64,000 bases of DNA from Coleophoma eucalyptorum (taxonomy: Eukaryota > Ascomycota > Leotiomycetes > Helotiales > Dermateaceae). The stretch covers positions 1 through 64,000 of the forward strand of contig JALRME010000008.1 in assembly GCA_026120035.1 (NCBI GenBank), given 5' to 3'. A program made the position numbers and the translations under genes. Shown in pieces: positions 46,941-58,418 of this stretch. Below the pieces are notes generated by a model. The model was not told the DNA's origin. It worked only from the letters and a program-made list of their open reading frames with translations, and did no database searches. The number at the start of each line of letters is the position of its first letter. Within the stretch, counting starts at the first letter, position 1.

Positions 46941-47886
46941 ATGTCTTCGCCCCAATTCTTCGTGGTTGCGCGTGTGGTGGGTTCCGACGGCGCCTTCCCA
47001 AAGGTATTGTCCCCCTTGAGTATACTTCTACTGAAAGACTCATTTCCAAGGGCATCCAAAGACGATTCGTTGGCTTTCTTGCACATTTCAGTCTTGAAAA
47101 TTCGCTAGGAGATATTAATTTGCTAATGATTCCCTTGTTATATACAGTGGAAAGAGCGCCTCGTACCGCTGTGCGCGGTCTCGGCCACAGAAATACAGGG
47201 CACTACCTACTACTGGGGGCAAGATCTCGACGGCGAACCCGATACGCTCTGGGGCCTAGAGGGTTACACGCACGCTACCGGCTTCTTCCTCGGGCATCCC
47301 TCCTCCGATATTTTCAAGCGAGAGATGGCGCTTGTTGATCAGGATAAGCTGCTGCGCACAAAGCAGGGACTAGGCAGTCCAGATTACGACTTGCATCACT
47401 ATGACTTGGAAGGCGGCTGGCTCACACGAGAGGATGATCCAGATATGAACTCGAAGACATCCCATGTGGCTGTATATCACTTTTGGGCTACCGAGGGCAA
47501 GAGGGAGGAAATCATGAAAAGGTTAGGTGGCCTAACGCAGGGGATCTTGGAGGGTGAGAACGCGGGTAATATCACGGTACAGAGTTGCGTAGTTCTCAAA
47601 GAATGCGTAGATAACAAGCTTTCGTCGTTATGGATAAGGTAACGTTCTCCCAACCTCAAGATTGGCGTTGAGATTTGTTTCCTTAGCAATCAACACTTCA
47701 CACTCCAGACACTGACACAACGGCGCATGCAGAACCAAAACAAAAAGCGACTTCAGCGCCCTACAGACCTCTGCAACCTTCCACAGAGCCATGGATGAGA
47801 TCAAGTCTTCGGTAACAAAGTCGGAGCTCCATCAATCGCAGGCATTCATTGGGCATATCGACCAAAAACCCGCGCGGACACAATAG
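46941..47886 (+). CDS. ABM-like (dimeric alpha-beta barrel) protein
   Basis: Three exons (46941-47003, 47148-47638, 47733-47886) join to 235 aa; the last acceptor (CATGCAG) is set by the match to the paralog at 26702-27570. The sequence starts MSSPQFFVVARVVG and contains WKERLVPLCAVS, TYYWGQDLDGEPDTLWG, YTHATGFFLGHPSSDIF, VAVYHFWATEGKREEI and a C-terminal ELHQSQAFIGHI. Two VARV/WKERL-then-YYWGQD-type and VAVYHFWA blocks look like two ferredoxin-fold halves, as in antibiotic biosynthesis monooxygenase-type small oxygenases. No cofactor motif is seen, and the actual reaction is unknown. It is intact, next to a regulator and in the same cluster as the FAD monooxygenase. Confidence 0.8.
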
Positions 47887-48168
47887 CGATGCTTGAACCA
47901 CAATGCGCCCAATCTGCCGAGAAAACGGGGGAGTGATGGTCGTAGGTTATAGAAAGTAGGGTGATCCATGTATGAATCAAAAGTTGAAAAGTCACGCACA
48001 GTGTTATTATGTTTTACAATAATTTACCTCGTCCGGAGGAAGTTGGAGCCTAGAGCCACAGGGATCGTGGATTGTTTTCCGGTGACGAGTCACGCATTGA
48101 ACGCATGGTCTGCGCGACATTGGTAAGGTAAAGAAGTGCACGATGGTTGGAATGAACACATGCACTCT

Positions 48169-50800
48169 TCATTCAAGGAAAGACCCGCTCAGTAAGTTGT
48201 CCAGGAAGCCGGAGAGTTCGATTCCTTGCCCGTGAGAGGAGAACAAGAGGTTGTCCATAAAGTCCGTAGTCATTGCGTTTTGATCTGATGGCGCAAAAGG
48301 TATCATGTCCTCAGGGCTTTGTTGGAGAGGGTTGCTCACTGATCCTTGGAGATAGACAGAGGAGAGAGTAGAGAGACTTGGAGAGAGAAGACCCATGTAG
48401 GGCTCTACCTCATCGTGACATTGGTGCGGCTGAAATCCCTGCTGTGTTCCCTGTTGTATTACCTGTTGGCCGAACCTCAGCTGTCTCGAGTGACCTGATT
48501 CCAGGCCGGCATGGGTTAAAGAGTTCGTAGTGTTTCGATCGTGAGGGTGTCCACCATCCGACTGCATTTCAGAAGCTGAACTGCTGTGATTATATTCCTC
48601 CCGTGTTGGATCTATTAATCTGTTAGGCTCGTCGCCGGCTTCGTCACCCGTTGGCTCTGGAGGTTTACTTACTCGGGTTTGGGGCATCCTGGCTGGTTTG
48701 TGCCTGCCTATCGTTGCGTCGATCTTCCGGAAACCAACTGCTATTGCCTTTTTGAGCCATAGAGTCAGCGTCCGTCCGCCTCTCATTGCTGCTTTGATCA
48801 TGTGTGCCTCGGCGGCATTGCTGGAGCTGTGTCTCGAGCCTATCCAAGTTTTGTTGAAGGACGGTCGACATGTCCCAGAAGCTGACAAAGGACTTGTGCA
48901 CCATGTGAAGCACTTCGAAATTGGATTGTTTGAGATCTCTCGTCCCCGATTGATTAGCCTCTTTGTGCACTAGTTGCACTGCAGCTGCCAGCCAGATAGT
49001 GTTGGCAAGGAAAGGATTGACGAATTGGTAGTGGTCATCAGAGCTCCGATTAACAATATTCAAAATCTCGTCGGCAGCCTCGAAATACTGCTCAGCCGAT
49101 CTGTCATTGCCAGAGTAGGATTGTGGCGCGTCCAATGGCGCTTGCACCTCTAGCTGTCCTTCAGATCCGCGGGCATTTGATCGCTCCGCCGACAGTCGGG
49201 CTGCCCGTGAGGGGCCTCCAAAGACGTGGAACTGATGGATCATGAGTTTTGTGAGCTGCGACATTACGTGAATGCTGTACAAAGCACTGTGGAGATGTAG
49301 GCGTGGCACAGTTTGACATGCTTCATTCGATGGCTGTGCGGAGAAGCTTAGGTACTGATTTCGGTATTTCAAATTAGGCGGCAGTGCCATCGTGCAGCAC
49401 CGCAAAGAATTGAATATCGTTGCCAGTCGACTTTTCGCTTCCTTGTACTGCTCGTGTGCTGCCCTCTGATCAGTGTTCTCGGTGTTGCGCAGAGCAGGAG
49501 GAGCTCTGTTGACACCGCTAGGACTGGAGATGGTTTGCGCCTCCTGCATCAAAGAATTGATTACAATGAACCACGCCTTAGGCGACTGGCTGCTACTCGC
49601 TTGAAGGGCCTTCCACCTCTCCGTCAGCCCAGGTTCGAGGTAGCAGCTTTGCTGCGGGACACCCTGGAACCACTTTTCATCGTCCGCGGGAAGGAACGTT
49701 TTATTCTGCGATGCGTTGATGCCGAGCGGACACCGCTTGATGACGCTCGCAAACACGTCCATCTCCCAGATCGCCCACCAAGCGCGTCTTCGTTCCTCAT
49801 CTTCACACCACTGATCACTGTCTGAGAGGCAAGAGGTAGGCGTGCCGGTGGCATCCACCAGGTGAAGATTCAGTTCGTAAGCGATTCTAATACAGAGTCC
49901 CAGATACCTCCACGCTCTGCCGCGTACCCGTCGAATCAGGAGCCAATGCGTGATCAAGATGAGCGCTTGTAGGACGCAAAGAGGTGGCGCGGAATCTTCA
50001 TAGTCCTTCAACGCGTCGTCGATTTCCTTGATCGCCAGCTCACTGAAGTGCTCGTGTAGCGGTTGGTGAGAGGCTGTGAATTGATAGCCTTGAGTGCCTG
50101 ACGTCTTGGTGGCAAACGCTAGCATCGCCGCCAACAAAGCATTGACTTGCACCGTCTTGGCGATTGCTTGCAGCTTTGCGCGGAAGTGCGGCCTGCGGAA
50201 CAGCTGAAAGGAGGAGAACTTGTTAAAGTAGTCATCGATGCTACGCACTGATCAGCCTGGGGAGTCTAAGGCAGCCGAGGGCACGCAGAGTACTTACAAC
50301 ATGCTCAGAACATCAGGAGTGCCGCCGAGTGCAGAATACACGTCGGTTAGAGGAGCATCGCGGTCCGGAGGTGGGCTTGTGGGAGCGTCTTGAGCACACA
50401 ATTCATGGGAAGGGTGCATGATGAAGGAAAGGCTATGCAATGTTTGCGGCTTCTCGCTGCCGCTGGCAGAGCGTACGGCACGAACCGGCGAGCGGGATCT
50501 CTGGTCGAGGGTAACGGCCATGTCCTCGTTGTCCTCGGCGGGCGACATGTGTGATGCGCTGCCTAGACTCGTGCGTTTTGTAGAATTTTGTCGCGGTCGC
50601 GATCGCGATTTGTGCGTTGTGCCAATCTTGGGACCTGGTTTGCAAGTGCGCTGCGGATACTCGCACGTCTGGAAGCTCTCTTCGCAAACGGCACATCGCG
50701 GCAGCTCTCGCCCGCAGCGAATCTTGCGCCGGCGACAGACGTAGCAGGCGAGCATGGCCTGCAGCTCGCCCGTGTCCTTGTTCTTACTGACGTTCAACAT
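48169..50800 (-). CDS. Zn2Cys6 transcription factor
   Basis: A fungal zinc-cluster regulator acting in the nucleus. Three exons (50800-50298, 50240-48673, 48611-48169) give 837 aa. Near residue 20 the cluster CYVCRRRKIRCGRELPRCAVC with a further Cys in the next seven residues gives the six zinc ligands (C-x2-C-x6-C-x6-C-x2-C-x6-C), followed by a basic linker. The middle is a fungal-specific regulator domain with RGRAWRYLGLCIRIAYELNL and EERRRAWWAIWEMD. The last exon is glutamine/serine-rich and ends DFMDNLLFSSHGQG and GFLDNLLSG, acidic-hydrophobic stretches that may activate. It faces away from the ABM-like gene at 51532 and shares its upstream region, so it may control the cluster. It is not the same family as the broken regulator at 13290. 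Confidence 0.9.
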
Positions 50801-51531
50801 GGTGCCAGCAGATGCAACAACGATTCATGAATGGCGCGGACGAGCAAGTTGCGCTCATGAAGTTCGGGCACAGGCTGGGGCGAGGAAGAGCTCGACTGAC
50901 CTGGAGGGTGAAGGGGAAGCTGGTGGATGGAGATAAATCCGGGGGAAAATGATAGGCAGAGAAGGAAGCACATGATTGGGCAGAGGTGAGGAGGAGCGGA
51001 GCTGTGAATGCGGAGTAGTGGGGACTGCGGAGACGTGGGGCGTGCGGAGAAGATCTGAAGAGGGTAAGCCAACTCTGGCGAATAAGCGACGAGGCATCTA
51101 CTATCACTGTCAAGACATTGGCCCCCCCTCGTGCAGCTTTCTGGCGGGTAATCTCGTTGCCCCCACGCTTCCCCACAACCCCAGACTGCACGGCCTGCCC
51201 TGATCCCGACCTGTCTGCAGCCACCGTACCGCGGTTCCTGCTGTAAGCCGCCATTGACACACGCATGCCCAACACGCATGCCCAGCCCGCGGCCACCCCT
51301 GCGCCGGACTAACTTCGGTGCATCTTTCTCTCCTCTGGCTCCGTTGCCTGCTTTAGCCCATCCCCTATGATCAACCCCCACTGGGACCCCGTGCACACTA
51401 GCCCGAGCCCCAAAATCCAGCTCTTTTATCAATGGCTGGTCGTCGGTTGGCAGTTGGAAGGAGCTGGAACTGCTGTTCGAACTACGCTCGTTGTTGAAGG
51501 ACAAAGGCACGTGAAGAAAGGCAATATCGTC
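50801..51531. promoter_or_regulatory. Divergent promoter, regulator / ABM-like gene
   Basis: 731 bases between two divergent starts. It is GC-richer with pyrimidine tracts on the plus strand. The long minus-strand ORFs here (50784-51296 and 50794-51702) show no recognisable domain and overlap the regulator start and the first exon of the gene at 51532. Confidence 0.5.
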
Positions 51532-52318
51532 ATGGCTAGAGAAGCGCTGCAGCTTGTGCTCATCCCCCATCGTCCGGTGCACACTGTCGATGAGATCCAT
51601 AAAGACCTCGCACCAGCGTTTGGCCTCCTCCAAAGGTACGCACACCCGGTCCCCAGCCCACAGGCAGGCGAAGCAGAAGTCGTGTTGACAGTAGCAGCGC
51701 AAAGGGCCTCACGGCACTCTGGCGAGGCCGCAAGTTCGAGGATCGCTTCACCCAAATCTGGCTCGTCCTGTGGCAAGATCTCGCCGCCAGTCACGCCTTC
51801 TTCACCAGCCCTGCCTATGCCGACTTCAACAAGCTCATCCAGCCCGCCATGAACGGCCGCACCATCACGTGGCAGAACCACGTCTTGCTCGGCGAGCGAG
51901 GCCTCGACGACCGCACCCACGTCAAAAGCGTCGTGTCCTCGCCCGCCATCGAGGTTGCCCTGACCAAGGTCGTGGAGGGCGGCGTCGCCGGCTACTACGA
52001 CCGCTTCAACGACGTCGTTGTGCCTATCCTCGAGCAGGACCCCGGCTGCGACGGTCATTTTATCAGTCCCTTAATTGAGAACCCACAGGATCAACTGCTG
52101 CTTATCAACTGGAAATCCGTTGATGTGTGTACCCAACCTGCAAACACAGCATGATCCCCACCCGCTAACTCAGAGTTCAAACACAGGCCCACCACGAGGA
52201 TTTCGAGAAGCTGCCGACATTTAAAGCTTGCATTGATGCGCTCTCCGACTATTACAAGCTCTTCGTCGTGCCCTGGCACATTGTCGACCTAGTTCTCGTG
52301 CACGGTAAGTTTGCGTAG
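51532..52318 (+). CDS. ABM/stress-barrel-like protein, unknown substrate
   Basis: Three exons (51532-51635, 51695-52124, 52187-52318) join to 221 aa with matching phases. The first intron is set by reading frame: only this join links the N-terminal VLIPHRPVHTVDEIHKDLA to ALWRGRKFEDRFTQIW. Further on come WQDLAASHAFFTSPAYADF, TITWQNHVLLGERG, LLLINWKS and, after the last intron, HEDFEKLPTFKACIDAL and YKLFVVPWHIVDLVLVHG. Repeated W-D/W-K-S strands followed by helices look like two dimeric-barrel halves. No catalytic motif is recognised. It could be a small cofactor-free oxygenase or isomerase in the cluster; function is inference. The length is uncertain at both ends. Confidence 0.68.
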
Positions 52319-53060
52319 AGGGGGCGGGGGGCGGGTGTGTCCACTTCATCACCGCTCAGCCTGAGCTCCGTAGTGGTAACGGGAATAAAATGAAACCAGA
52401 AGTTATTTCCTCGTCCGGACTTACCTTTCATAAAATATCCCGTGTATATACATGACCCTGCTTCAAGCGAGAATGGCTTCAATTTCTAGGATAAGAGAGT
52501 AGTTTACTGTGTGGCCCTTATCGCTGCTGTTTTTGCTTACCCATCCGTCCTGTGTAAAGTACTCGGCCACTTCGGCGGCTCAATTCATACCGACTATATA
52601 ATAAGTGATGGATACAGGACTACTAATTCTGTGCTTACTCCCACCAGCCCACAGCATGTCTCATTAATAATGAATTTCCCTGCCGTCAGATTTAATGTGA
52701 TTTTAAACTCCGTGTAGCTGTATAGAACTTGGGCCTCGCCTGGAGCATCTTCACCAGAGGTAGTTGGAATTTCGGAATTATAATTATATCAATACTAGCT
52801 AGTAATAGTACGTAAAGAAGAGAGGGATGCTACTTGGTTATTATTATTATAACTTTTTTTCTTTTGCTTTTTTCATCGCATGCAATCGTAGGGTTCAAAG
52901 GCAAGCGAGATAGGGTCTTGCACTTATAGTCATTCTCATAAGAGTTCTATTGCTTCCAGACCAGAGGAGAAGTCTATATGGTAAATTCTAATGAAGCTAC
53001 GCTTACTGGAACACTTGGCTTTTCCCAAATGGAAAACCCATCTCCACAAATCTCGTACCT
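52319..53060. other. Convergent 3' region
   Basis: About 740 bases between convergent genes. No gene recognised; a T-rich stretch lies at about 52845-52880. Confidence 0.4.
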
Positions 53061-54113
53061 CTACTCGTAATACACCTTGTTGATCAACGTGCCGATTCGC
53101 TCAATCTGAACCCTCATATCATCCCCGTTGTTTAGCACAACTTTTGGATCGCGCATACAGCCGATGCCGGGACCGGTGCCCGTCATGATCAGTGTCCCCC
53201 GCTCTAGCGTGGTGCCCTGCGATAGGAAGGAGATTGTCTTGCGTATGTTGAAGATCATCTCGCTGCGTCACGCTCAGCTAAGGGTCGAGGTCTAGGATAA
53301 ATGGGTTAGGCTTACCTTGTGTTCGAATCTTGGACAACTTGTGTGTTGTGGATGCCTTTTATCGAGAGCGCATGTGGATCGCCCAGCGCTGCTGGTGCTA
53401 CGAGCACAGGTCCTATTGGCGCGGACCCGTCCAGACCTGTTTTGAATGTCAGCGCCCCTTCTTGTGGAAAAGTTCTAGGCGACATTCATTTCCTTCCCGC
53501 AACAACTGACCTTTACTGAAGGACCACTGGCTATTCTTGAACTGTTGTGCCCGGGCGCTCACGTCGTTGCCGCACGTATACCCGAGCACGTAGTCTTCTG
53601 CATCCTCCTCGGAAATGTCACGGCCATCTTTGGAAATCACAAAGGTGAGCTCGGCTTCGTAGTCGCTGGACCCGTCTTGAGCAAGCTTGGGCACGTTGAT
53701 AACGGCGGGAAAGGGCCCGTTGACGGCAGTTCGCGGCTTGATGAAGAGCACCGGAACATCCGGTATGGGCATGTTGGCTTCGCGGGCATGGTCGCGATAG
53801 TTGAGGCCCATACACCGAATGAGAGGTACTTGGTGCGTGTCAACTGGGGAGAGCAGCTGCGGGGAAGGAAGTCAGTATATCCATATGGAGATGAACGCAA
53901 CCATGGATAGAGACGTGCCTGCTTCACGTGCATCACTTTGTCGGTCACGACACCGCTAAAAACGGACCCGCTGATGAGTTTGGCCTCCACATCCTTCCCC
54001 TCAAATGTTGCTAAGCCAACATCTGGATACACGGCCGGGTCGATCTGACCGAGATGTATCTGGCCGTCCTCAGCGGCAATGAAACGAATGAGATGGGTCC
54101 AATTTGGTGACAT
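53061..54113 (-). CDS. Fumarylacetoacetate hydrolase-family protein (GC-AG intron)
   Basis: A C-C bond hydrolase or isomerase of the FAH superfamily, of the type that opens acylpyruvates at the end of aromatic breakdown. Four exons (54113-53919, 53856-53511, 53436-53316, 53262-53061) give 287 aa. Motifs: RCMGLNYRDHA at the domain start, KPRTAVNGP, DYEAELTFVISK (metal ligands Glu in YEAEL), GYTCGNDVSAR, QDSNTSEMIF and a TGTGPGIG turn where relatives usually have TGTPPG. The first intron begins GCACGT after AAGCAG: only this join keeps VKQ-LLSPV, so it is a GC-AG intron. Complete, probably cytosolic. With the FAD monooxygenase it supports a ring-breakdown role for the cluster. Confidence 0.9.
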
Positions 54114-54999
54114 GCTGAAAATGGCGGTAATGTAGGGTCTAATTGTTTTTTGGACACACGAAGAGCTGTCCGAACATATCTAACATCCCGCCCCTGGAGG
54201 CTTAAAGTAGGAAAACAATTTTAACGCAAGACCCTTTACAGCTTTGATGACATACACAGGACCCCAAAAATATGCCGGTTCAAACTCTTACGGTCGGTCT
54301 ATTTTCGCTATCTTCGAGTCATGCCGGAAAGTCTCCGGGCGCAAACTATGGGGCACGAGTTCCGCCTCCAGACAACGAAGAGAAGCGCTGGATCGGCTAA
54401 AAGAGGAGATGACATAAGTCTGGAACTAGACTGCTCACAATTGTTCACTAGGAGATTCACATCTCGGAACTATGTCTTTGCGCATATTGCTTGCAAAAGT
54501 CTCTGGCGAACTTGTATGGAGATTGTGCATATTTCTCACATGCAGGCAAAGAAATTGTGGCCGGCATGAGCATTTGATTAATTGAGTATGATTCTCTGTG
54601 TATTCTTGTAGCCTTTAATACGGATACTTCCTGTCTCCTCTGTATATCATATGCCAGTCGAGAAATGTCACTGGTAATGTTCATTTGAGCGTAACACTAG
54701 TTTCTGACTTACATGACGCTTTTTAGAGAAATTAAGCAGTTGTAGTCTCCATAATCTTCGCTGTACGTATCCAGCTGTTGACTCCGGTCACGCAAAAGTC
54801 ATAGGTTTCTTTGTACAACCTTCTGGAAGGTGAGGTGCACGTTGAGGTAAAGACTATGCCAGAGGGAATCTTCACTCCACCCAATATTATACGCTGTTGA
54901 AATAGTGTGATAGTATAGTACAACTCATTACATATAATTGGGAAGGATTCCTGAATATTTAGTCCCATTGGGACATGAACTCTGTTACCGTTGCCAACC
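54114..54999. other. Intergenic region, FAH / P450 relic
   Basis: About 890 bases. ORFs at 54321-54569, 54457-54684 and 54732-54968 overlap and have no features, though the last may be the decayed 3' end of the P450 relic. Confidence 0.4.
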
Positions 55000-55790
55000 C
55001 CCTCTTGTTACAGTCTTGACTTTGAATGGCAATGGATACAACAATATCGCTGACGTGCAAGTGTTCTCGTCGAGAGATATGATATTTCCAGTATTAGGGT
55101 CAACCGGCTCGGAGATTTCAAGCATCTAGAGCAACTTTGATGCAATCCGCCACATATTCCTTTCAGCGAGGTGGATTCTTGTGAAGACCCTGCGGCTGGC
55201 GCCATATGTATAATGGTGTACAGTTGGAGCTTACGGCGTATTCATTGGCCAGCTTGAGATGATCAAGATAGCGATCAGGGTTGAATTCGTCTTTGCTAGA
55301 TTAGGAATCTTTGCTGTGATGCATTGCCCAAATGCCGACGAAGACCATAGAGATTTTGCGTATGGGCGTGCCTTCGTATTCGTCATCTAATGAATCAGCC
55401 CATCCTCTACAATTGTTCATGAGGATGCGAACAACTCACCTTGTTAACCATATGCAGTAGGCCGAGCTAGTGCACTATTCTGATTAGCTAGTCTTGTCTG
55501 GACTGTTTGCATTTGACACAGTGGCACAGGCTGGAATTCCAAACACAGCTGACTTACATTGGCCGCCATCTCAATCCTTCTTGAAAATATAGTTGATATA
55601 CGAGAGGTTGTTGAATTCTGAGAACAGAGGTACCCTGTTCGTTCCACACACAGCATTAATCTTTCTTGCCCTCACTTGCACCTTGGGATACTTGGCAAAC
55701 GCAAGGATAGGAGTCAAGATCTAGTTAGCGGTCTTGTCCGCCCCTGCTTCAAGAAGTTCTCCAAAGAGATCACTGAAAGGAAAGCATGTG
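55000..55790 (-). pseudogene. Cytochrome P450 relic (third family member)
   Basis: Minus-strand fragments in shifting frames match the two intact P450s: ELLEAGADKTAN with a stop after it, ILTPILAFAKYPKVQVRA, an FNPDRYLDHLKLANEYA block, then HHYTYGASRR and [16 protein letters not shown], a TAG where the intact genes have TGG, then LDENTCTSAILLYPLPFKV. The haem loop reads ASRRVFTR, so the cysteine ligand is gone. Sequence between LANEYA and HHYTYG is missing. Dead. Confidence 0.82.
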
Positions 55791-56058
55791 TCATCAACCA
55801 ACATCTATTACAACTTCTGAACAAAACAACCTGTTGATCTAACGGTCAACTATCACATTACCTAACTTAAACCAGCATTAACCGAGCTCAATATCAATTG
55901 AACGAATATAGAGCTATTTACGAGAGATGAAGTATGAGCAGTGTTTGGAACAGCACGGCAAAAACCTTTATGAACGTTCTGGGGAATTAAGTTTGCCACT
56001 TTCTCCTCACCAGCCGCACTACTCTTCTTCATTGTGACTTGGGATCCTGGGCCTACCA

Positions 56059-57080
56059 TTAACATGCAGCAAAACCACCATCTACAGTCCAATGAGCTGG
56101 GAAAATGTCAGTTAATGGATTGCATGCTGGCTGGATCATTGCTATCTTACCGCCGGTCACGTAAGATGCATCGTCGCTGAGCATAAAACATAAAACCTTT
56201 GCGACCTCTTCCGCCTTACCCATACGTCTGAGCAACGTAGCAGCGCTCACTATCTCCGAATTGAACAGGCCTTTCGCTTCGCCATCGCGGAATATCTTGG
56301 TATCTATAGGGCCACTATACCACAGTGAATCAGATTGACCCATTTCTGCGTCGACCTTTTGGGCGGTTGAGGGAGGGGAGATGACTTACGGTAAAATAGC
56401 ATTGATCCTGATACCCTGCGTGCCGTACTCGCCAGCAGCCGACTCTGTCAAACCGATTACAGCGAATTTGCTTGAGGCGTATCCGGCGTTATGTGGCAGG
56501 CCTCGAAGGCCAGACGTGCTGGACACGTTGACAATAGAGCCTCCTGGTCTGGTGATGTATTTAAGCTGTTCCCTCATGCAATTCATCACGCCCGTGAGGT
56601 TGATTGCAATCATCCGGTCCCAGTCTCGCTGCACCTATGGAACTGTTAAATCTACTACCTATCTCATGGCGAAAGCGAGTGAAACTGGTCACTTACAATA
56701 GTTGCCATGACAGTGTCACCCTCTCCACCAGCGACGCCAGCAACATTTGCTGCGCCATCAAGTCGATCAAACTTGTCAACGACATTCTTTATCCAAACCT
56801 CGACCTCCTCGGGCTTGCTCACATCAACCTTGTTGATGATAATGTCCGCTTTGTGTCCTTGACCTTTGCTTAATCAATAGGCTCCTAGTGGTGACACTCT
56901 CACTTATGATGACTTACACAAAATCTTCGTTTCCTCTAGGCCAGCAGTGTCTACATCACTAATTGCAATGCCAGTAGCTCCTAACTCAGCTAGCCGCAAA
57001 GTTGTGGCCCGACCTATACCGGACGCGGCTCCCGTCACGGCGAATATTTTCCCATCCATGGCCATCGCTGAATTTGTCAT
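56059..57080 (-). CDS. Short-chain dehydrogenase/reductase
   Basis: An NAD(P)-dependent oxidoreductase. At least five exons; the last intron (56097-56150) joins DASYVTG to AHWTVDGGFAAC, ending at 56059. Cofactor motif TGAASGIGRATTLRLAELG, a NVAGVAGGEGD segment in the second exon (NxAG-type position), and catalytic NVSSTSGLRGLPHNAGYASSKFA (Ser, Tyr, Lys). The end of the first exon (about 56914) is ambiguous by a few bases: two donor/acceptor pairs keep frame. Start at MTNSAMAMDGK; inner ATGs at MAMDGK or MDGK are alternatives. Expected size is about 285-290 aa. It is divergent from the SnoaL-like gene, 370 bases away, and probably acts on an alcohol or dihydrodiol intermediate of the cluster. 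Confidence 0.88.
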
Positions 57081-57449
57081 CTACGACTTATGATCAAATG
57101 GAGAATCTTTCCCCGCCATCTTGAGACCTTATACGCACAGAAACGCATCATCGGGACCATCGCCTCAGGATTGAAGCATTTCACGTGAGTGCGGGCAGAC
57201 TTCGGAAAGGACTTCACGAAATCATGCCGAGATCCCTGCGGCCGCTCTAGTAAACGCACCCCGCACTTTATTGCCCCTGATCGCGGGCCGTGATGGTCAA
57301 GGCGGCCTTTGCGGAGAAATTGAAGCGCAGACGATCTGTGTGCAGCTCCATAGTACTTTATGCCGATGCCAGAGCACCATTCTCCAGGCCACACCAAACA
57401 AAACCTATCGTCGCTCAAAAACCACACTTCTTCTACACGTATTCCCAAC
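57081..57449. promoter_or_regulatory. Divergent promoter, SDR / SnoaL-like gene
   Basis: 369 bases between two divergent starts, so both promoters lie here and the genes may be co-regulated. ORFs on both strands are shadows. No binding site could be assigned to the nearby regulator. Confidence 0.6.
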
Positions 57450-57929
57450 ATGACTTCACTCGAGCAAAGATTCATTGCACTTGAAAAGCGACTCCAGATT
57501 CTCGAGGACAAGGAGGCGCTTGCTGCTCTTCTCAACGAGTACTGCAACATTGCCGACGCACATGACTGGGTTGGATACGCAAATACCTACACCGACGATG
57601 CCGTTATGACATTTGAGGAATGGGGAGACACCGTCGGCAAGGAAGCCATTGCCAAAGCAGCGAGTGTGGAGCAGCGATTTGAAGGCCTGCAGCACTCCAT
57701 GACCAACATGCAATTTGAAGTCGACGGGTCCGACAAGGCAAAGGGCACTGCATATCTCTGGTTTTGCGCAACACCAGAAGTGGCGAAACCAGAGGTCCAC
57801 TATGCCTTTGGTGGTCCTTATCGTTTTGAGTTTTCGCGGACCGCGCAAGGCTGGAAAATTGCAAAGATGAGGCTGAAGAAGATATGGGCTCAAGGAAAGG
57901 ACACCGAGAAGGTATTCACAGCGTCGTAA
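57450..57929 (+). CDS. SnoaL/NTF2-like protein
   Basis: A single-exon gene of 159 aa. The pattern is that of a SnoaL-like (NTF2-fold) protein: an N-terminal helix with KEALAALLNEYCNIADAHDW, a YTDDAVMTFEEWG strand, a helix and a LQHSMTNMQFEVDG strand, then a long strand pair (KGTAYLWFCATPE, HYAFGGPYRFEFSR) and WKIAKMRLKKIW. Family members are small cytosolic dehydratases, cyclases, isomerases or hydroxylase partners, acting through Asp/His pairs in the cone. An His in LQHSM and an Asp in YTDDA are candidates. The substrate is unknown. It starts at the first ATG after the promoter. Confidence 0.85.
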   Translation: MTSLEQRFIALEKRLQILEDKEALAALLNEYCNIADAHDWVGYANTYTDDAVMTFEEWGDTVGKEAIAKAASVEQRFEGLQHSMTNMQFEVDGSDKAKGTAYLWFCATPEVAKPEVHYAFGGPYRFEFSRTAQGWKIAKMRLKKIWAQGKDTEKVFTAS

Positions 57930-58418
57930 ATATTATAAAGAATAGAGGTGGGACCGTCCTAGTACGTTAGGCGTGGCAAGGAAAGATTAGATTCTTAATT
58001 TTGACTTTGGAGGCAAGCTGTCTTGTTTTTGGTCTACATTTGGAAAAAGATTATCACGGGAAATTCAAATTCTTGCGTCCTTGACCTGTACATTACAATT
58101 TGCCGAAAAATAAAACCAAACTCTTCTTGAGATATCCATTGTCAGAAAAACTCTTTGTCTTCTACTTGGTTGGTAGGGTCGTGATGTTGGACGTCATCTA
58201 CGGAGCCGGCTTGTGTTTACCGAAATCGCGCGGAAACCGAGGCCGTGCCAGGACATATTTTGAAAATGAGGAGGTCCGGGGCATGTAGCTCACGCTAAGC
58301 CGGGGAGATAACCTATATATACGGCGGGACGCATGCTAGGCTGGGATTGGCGTGGTGCTCTATAGCCCAAGTTATCATCCTTTTCCACCCTTTACAATCG
58401 ACTCAGGCTTCAACAACG
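57930..58418. other. Intergenic region upstream of the alcohol dehydrogenase
   Basis: 489 bases between same-strand genes. It holds the 3' end of the SnoaL-like gene and the dehydrogenase promoter; ACCTATATATACGG at about 58310 could be a TATA element. Confidence 0.45.

Noticed and set aside
50794..51702. 302-codon minus-strand ORF upstream of the regulator
   Set aside because: It overlaps the first exons of the plus-strand gene at 51532 and the regulator start, has low-complexity composition, and shows no domain. The plus-strand gene has consistent splicing and a clear fold pattern.
51429..52058. 209-codon minus-strand ORF
   Set aside because: A shadow of the ABM/stress-barrel-like gene in a GC-rich stretch; its valine/glycine-rich composition is typical of antisense frames.
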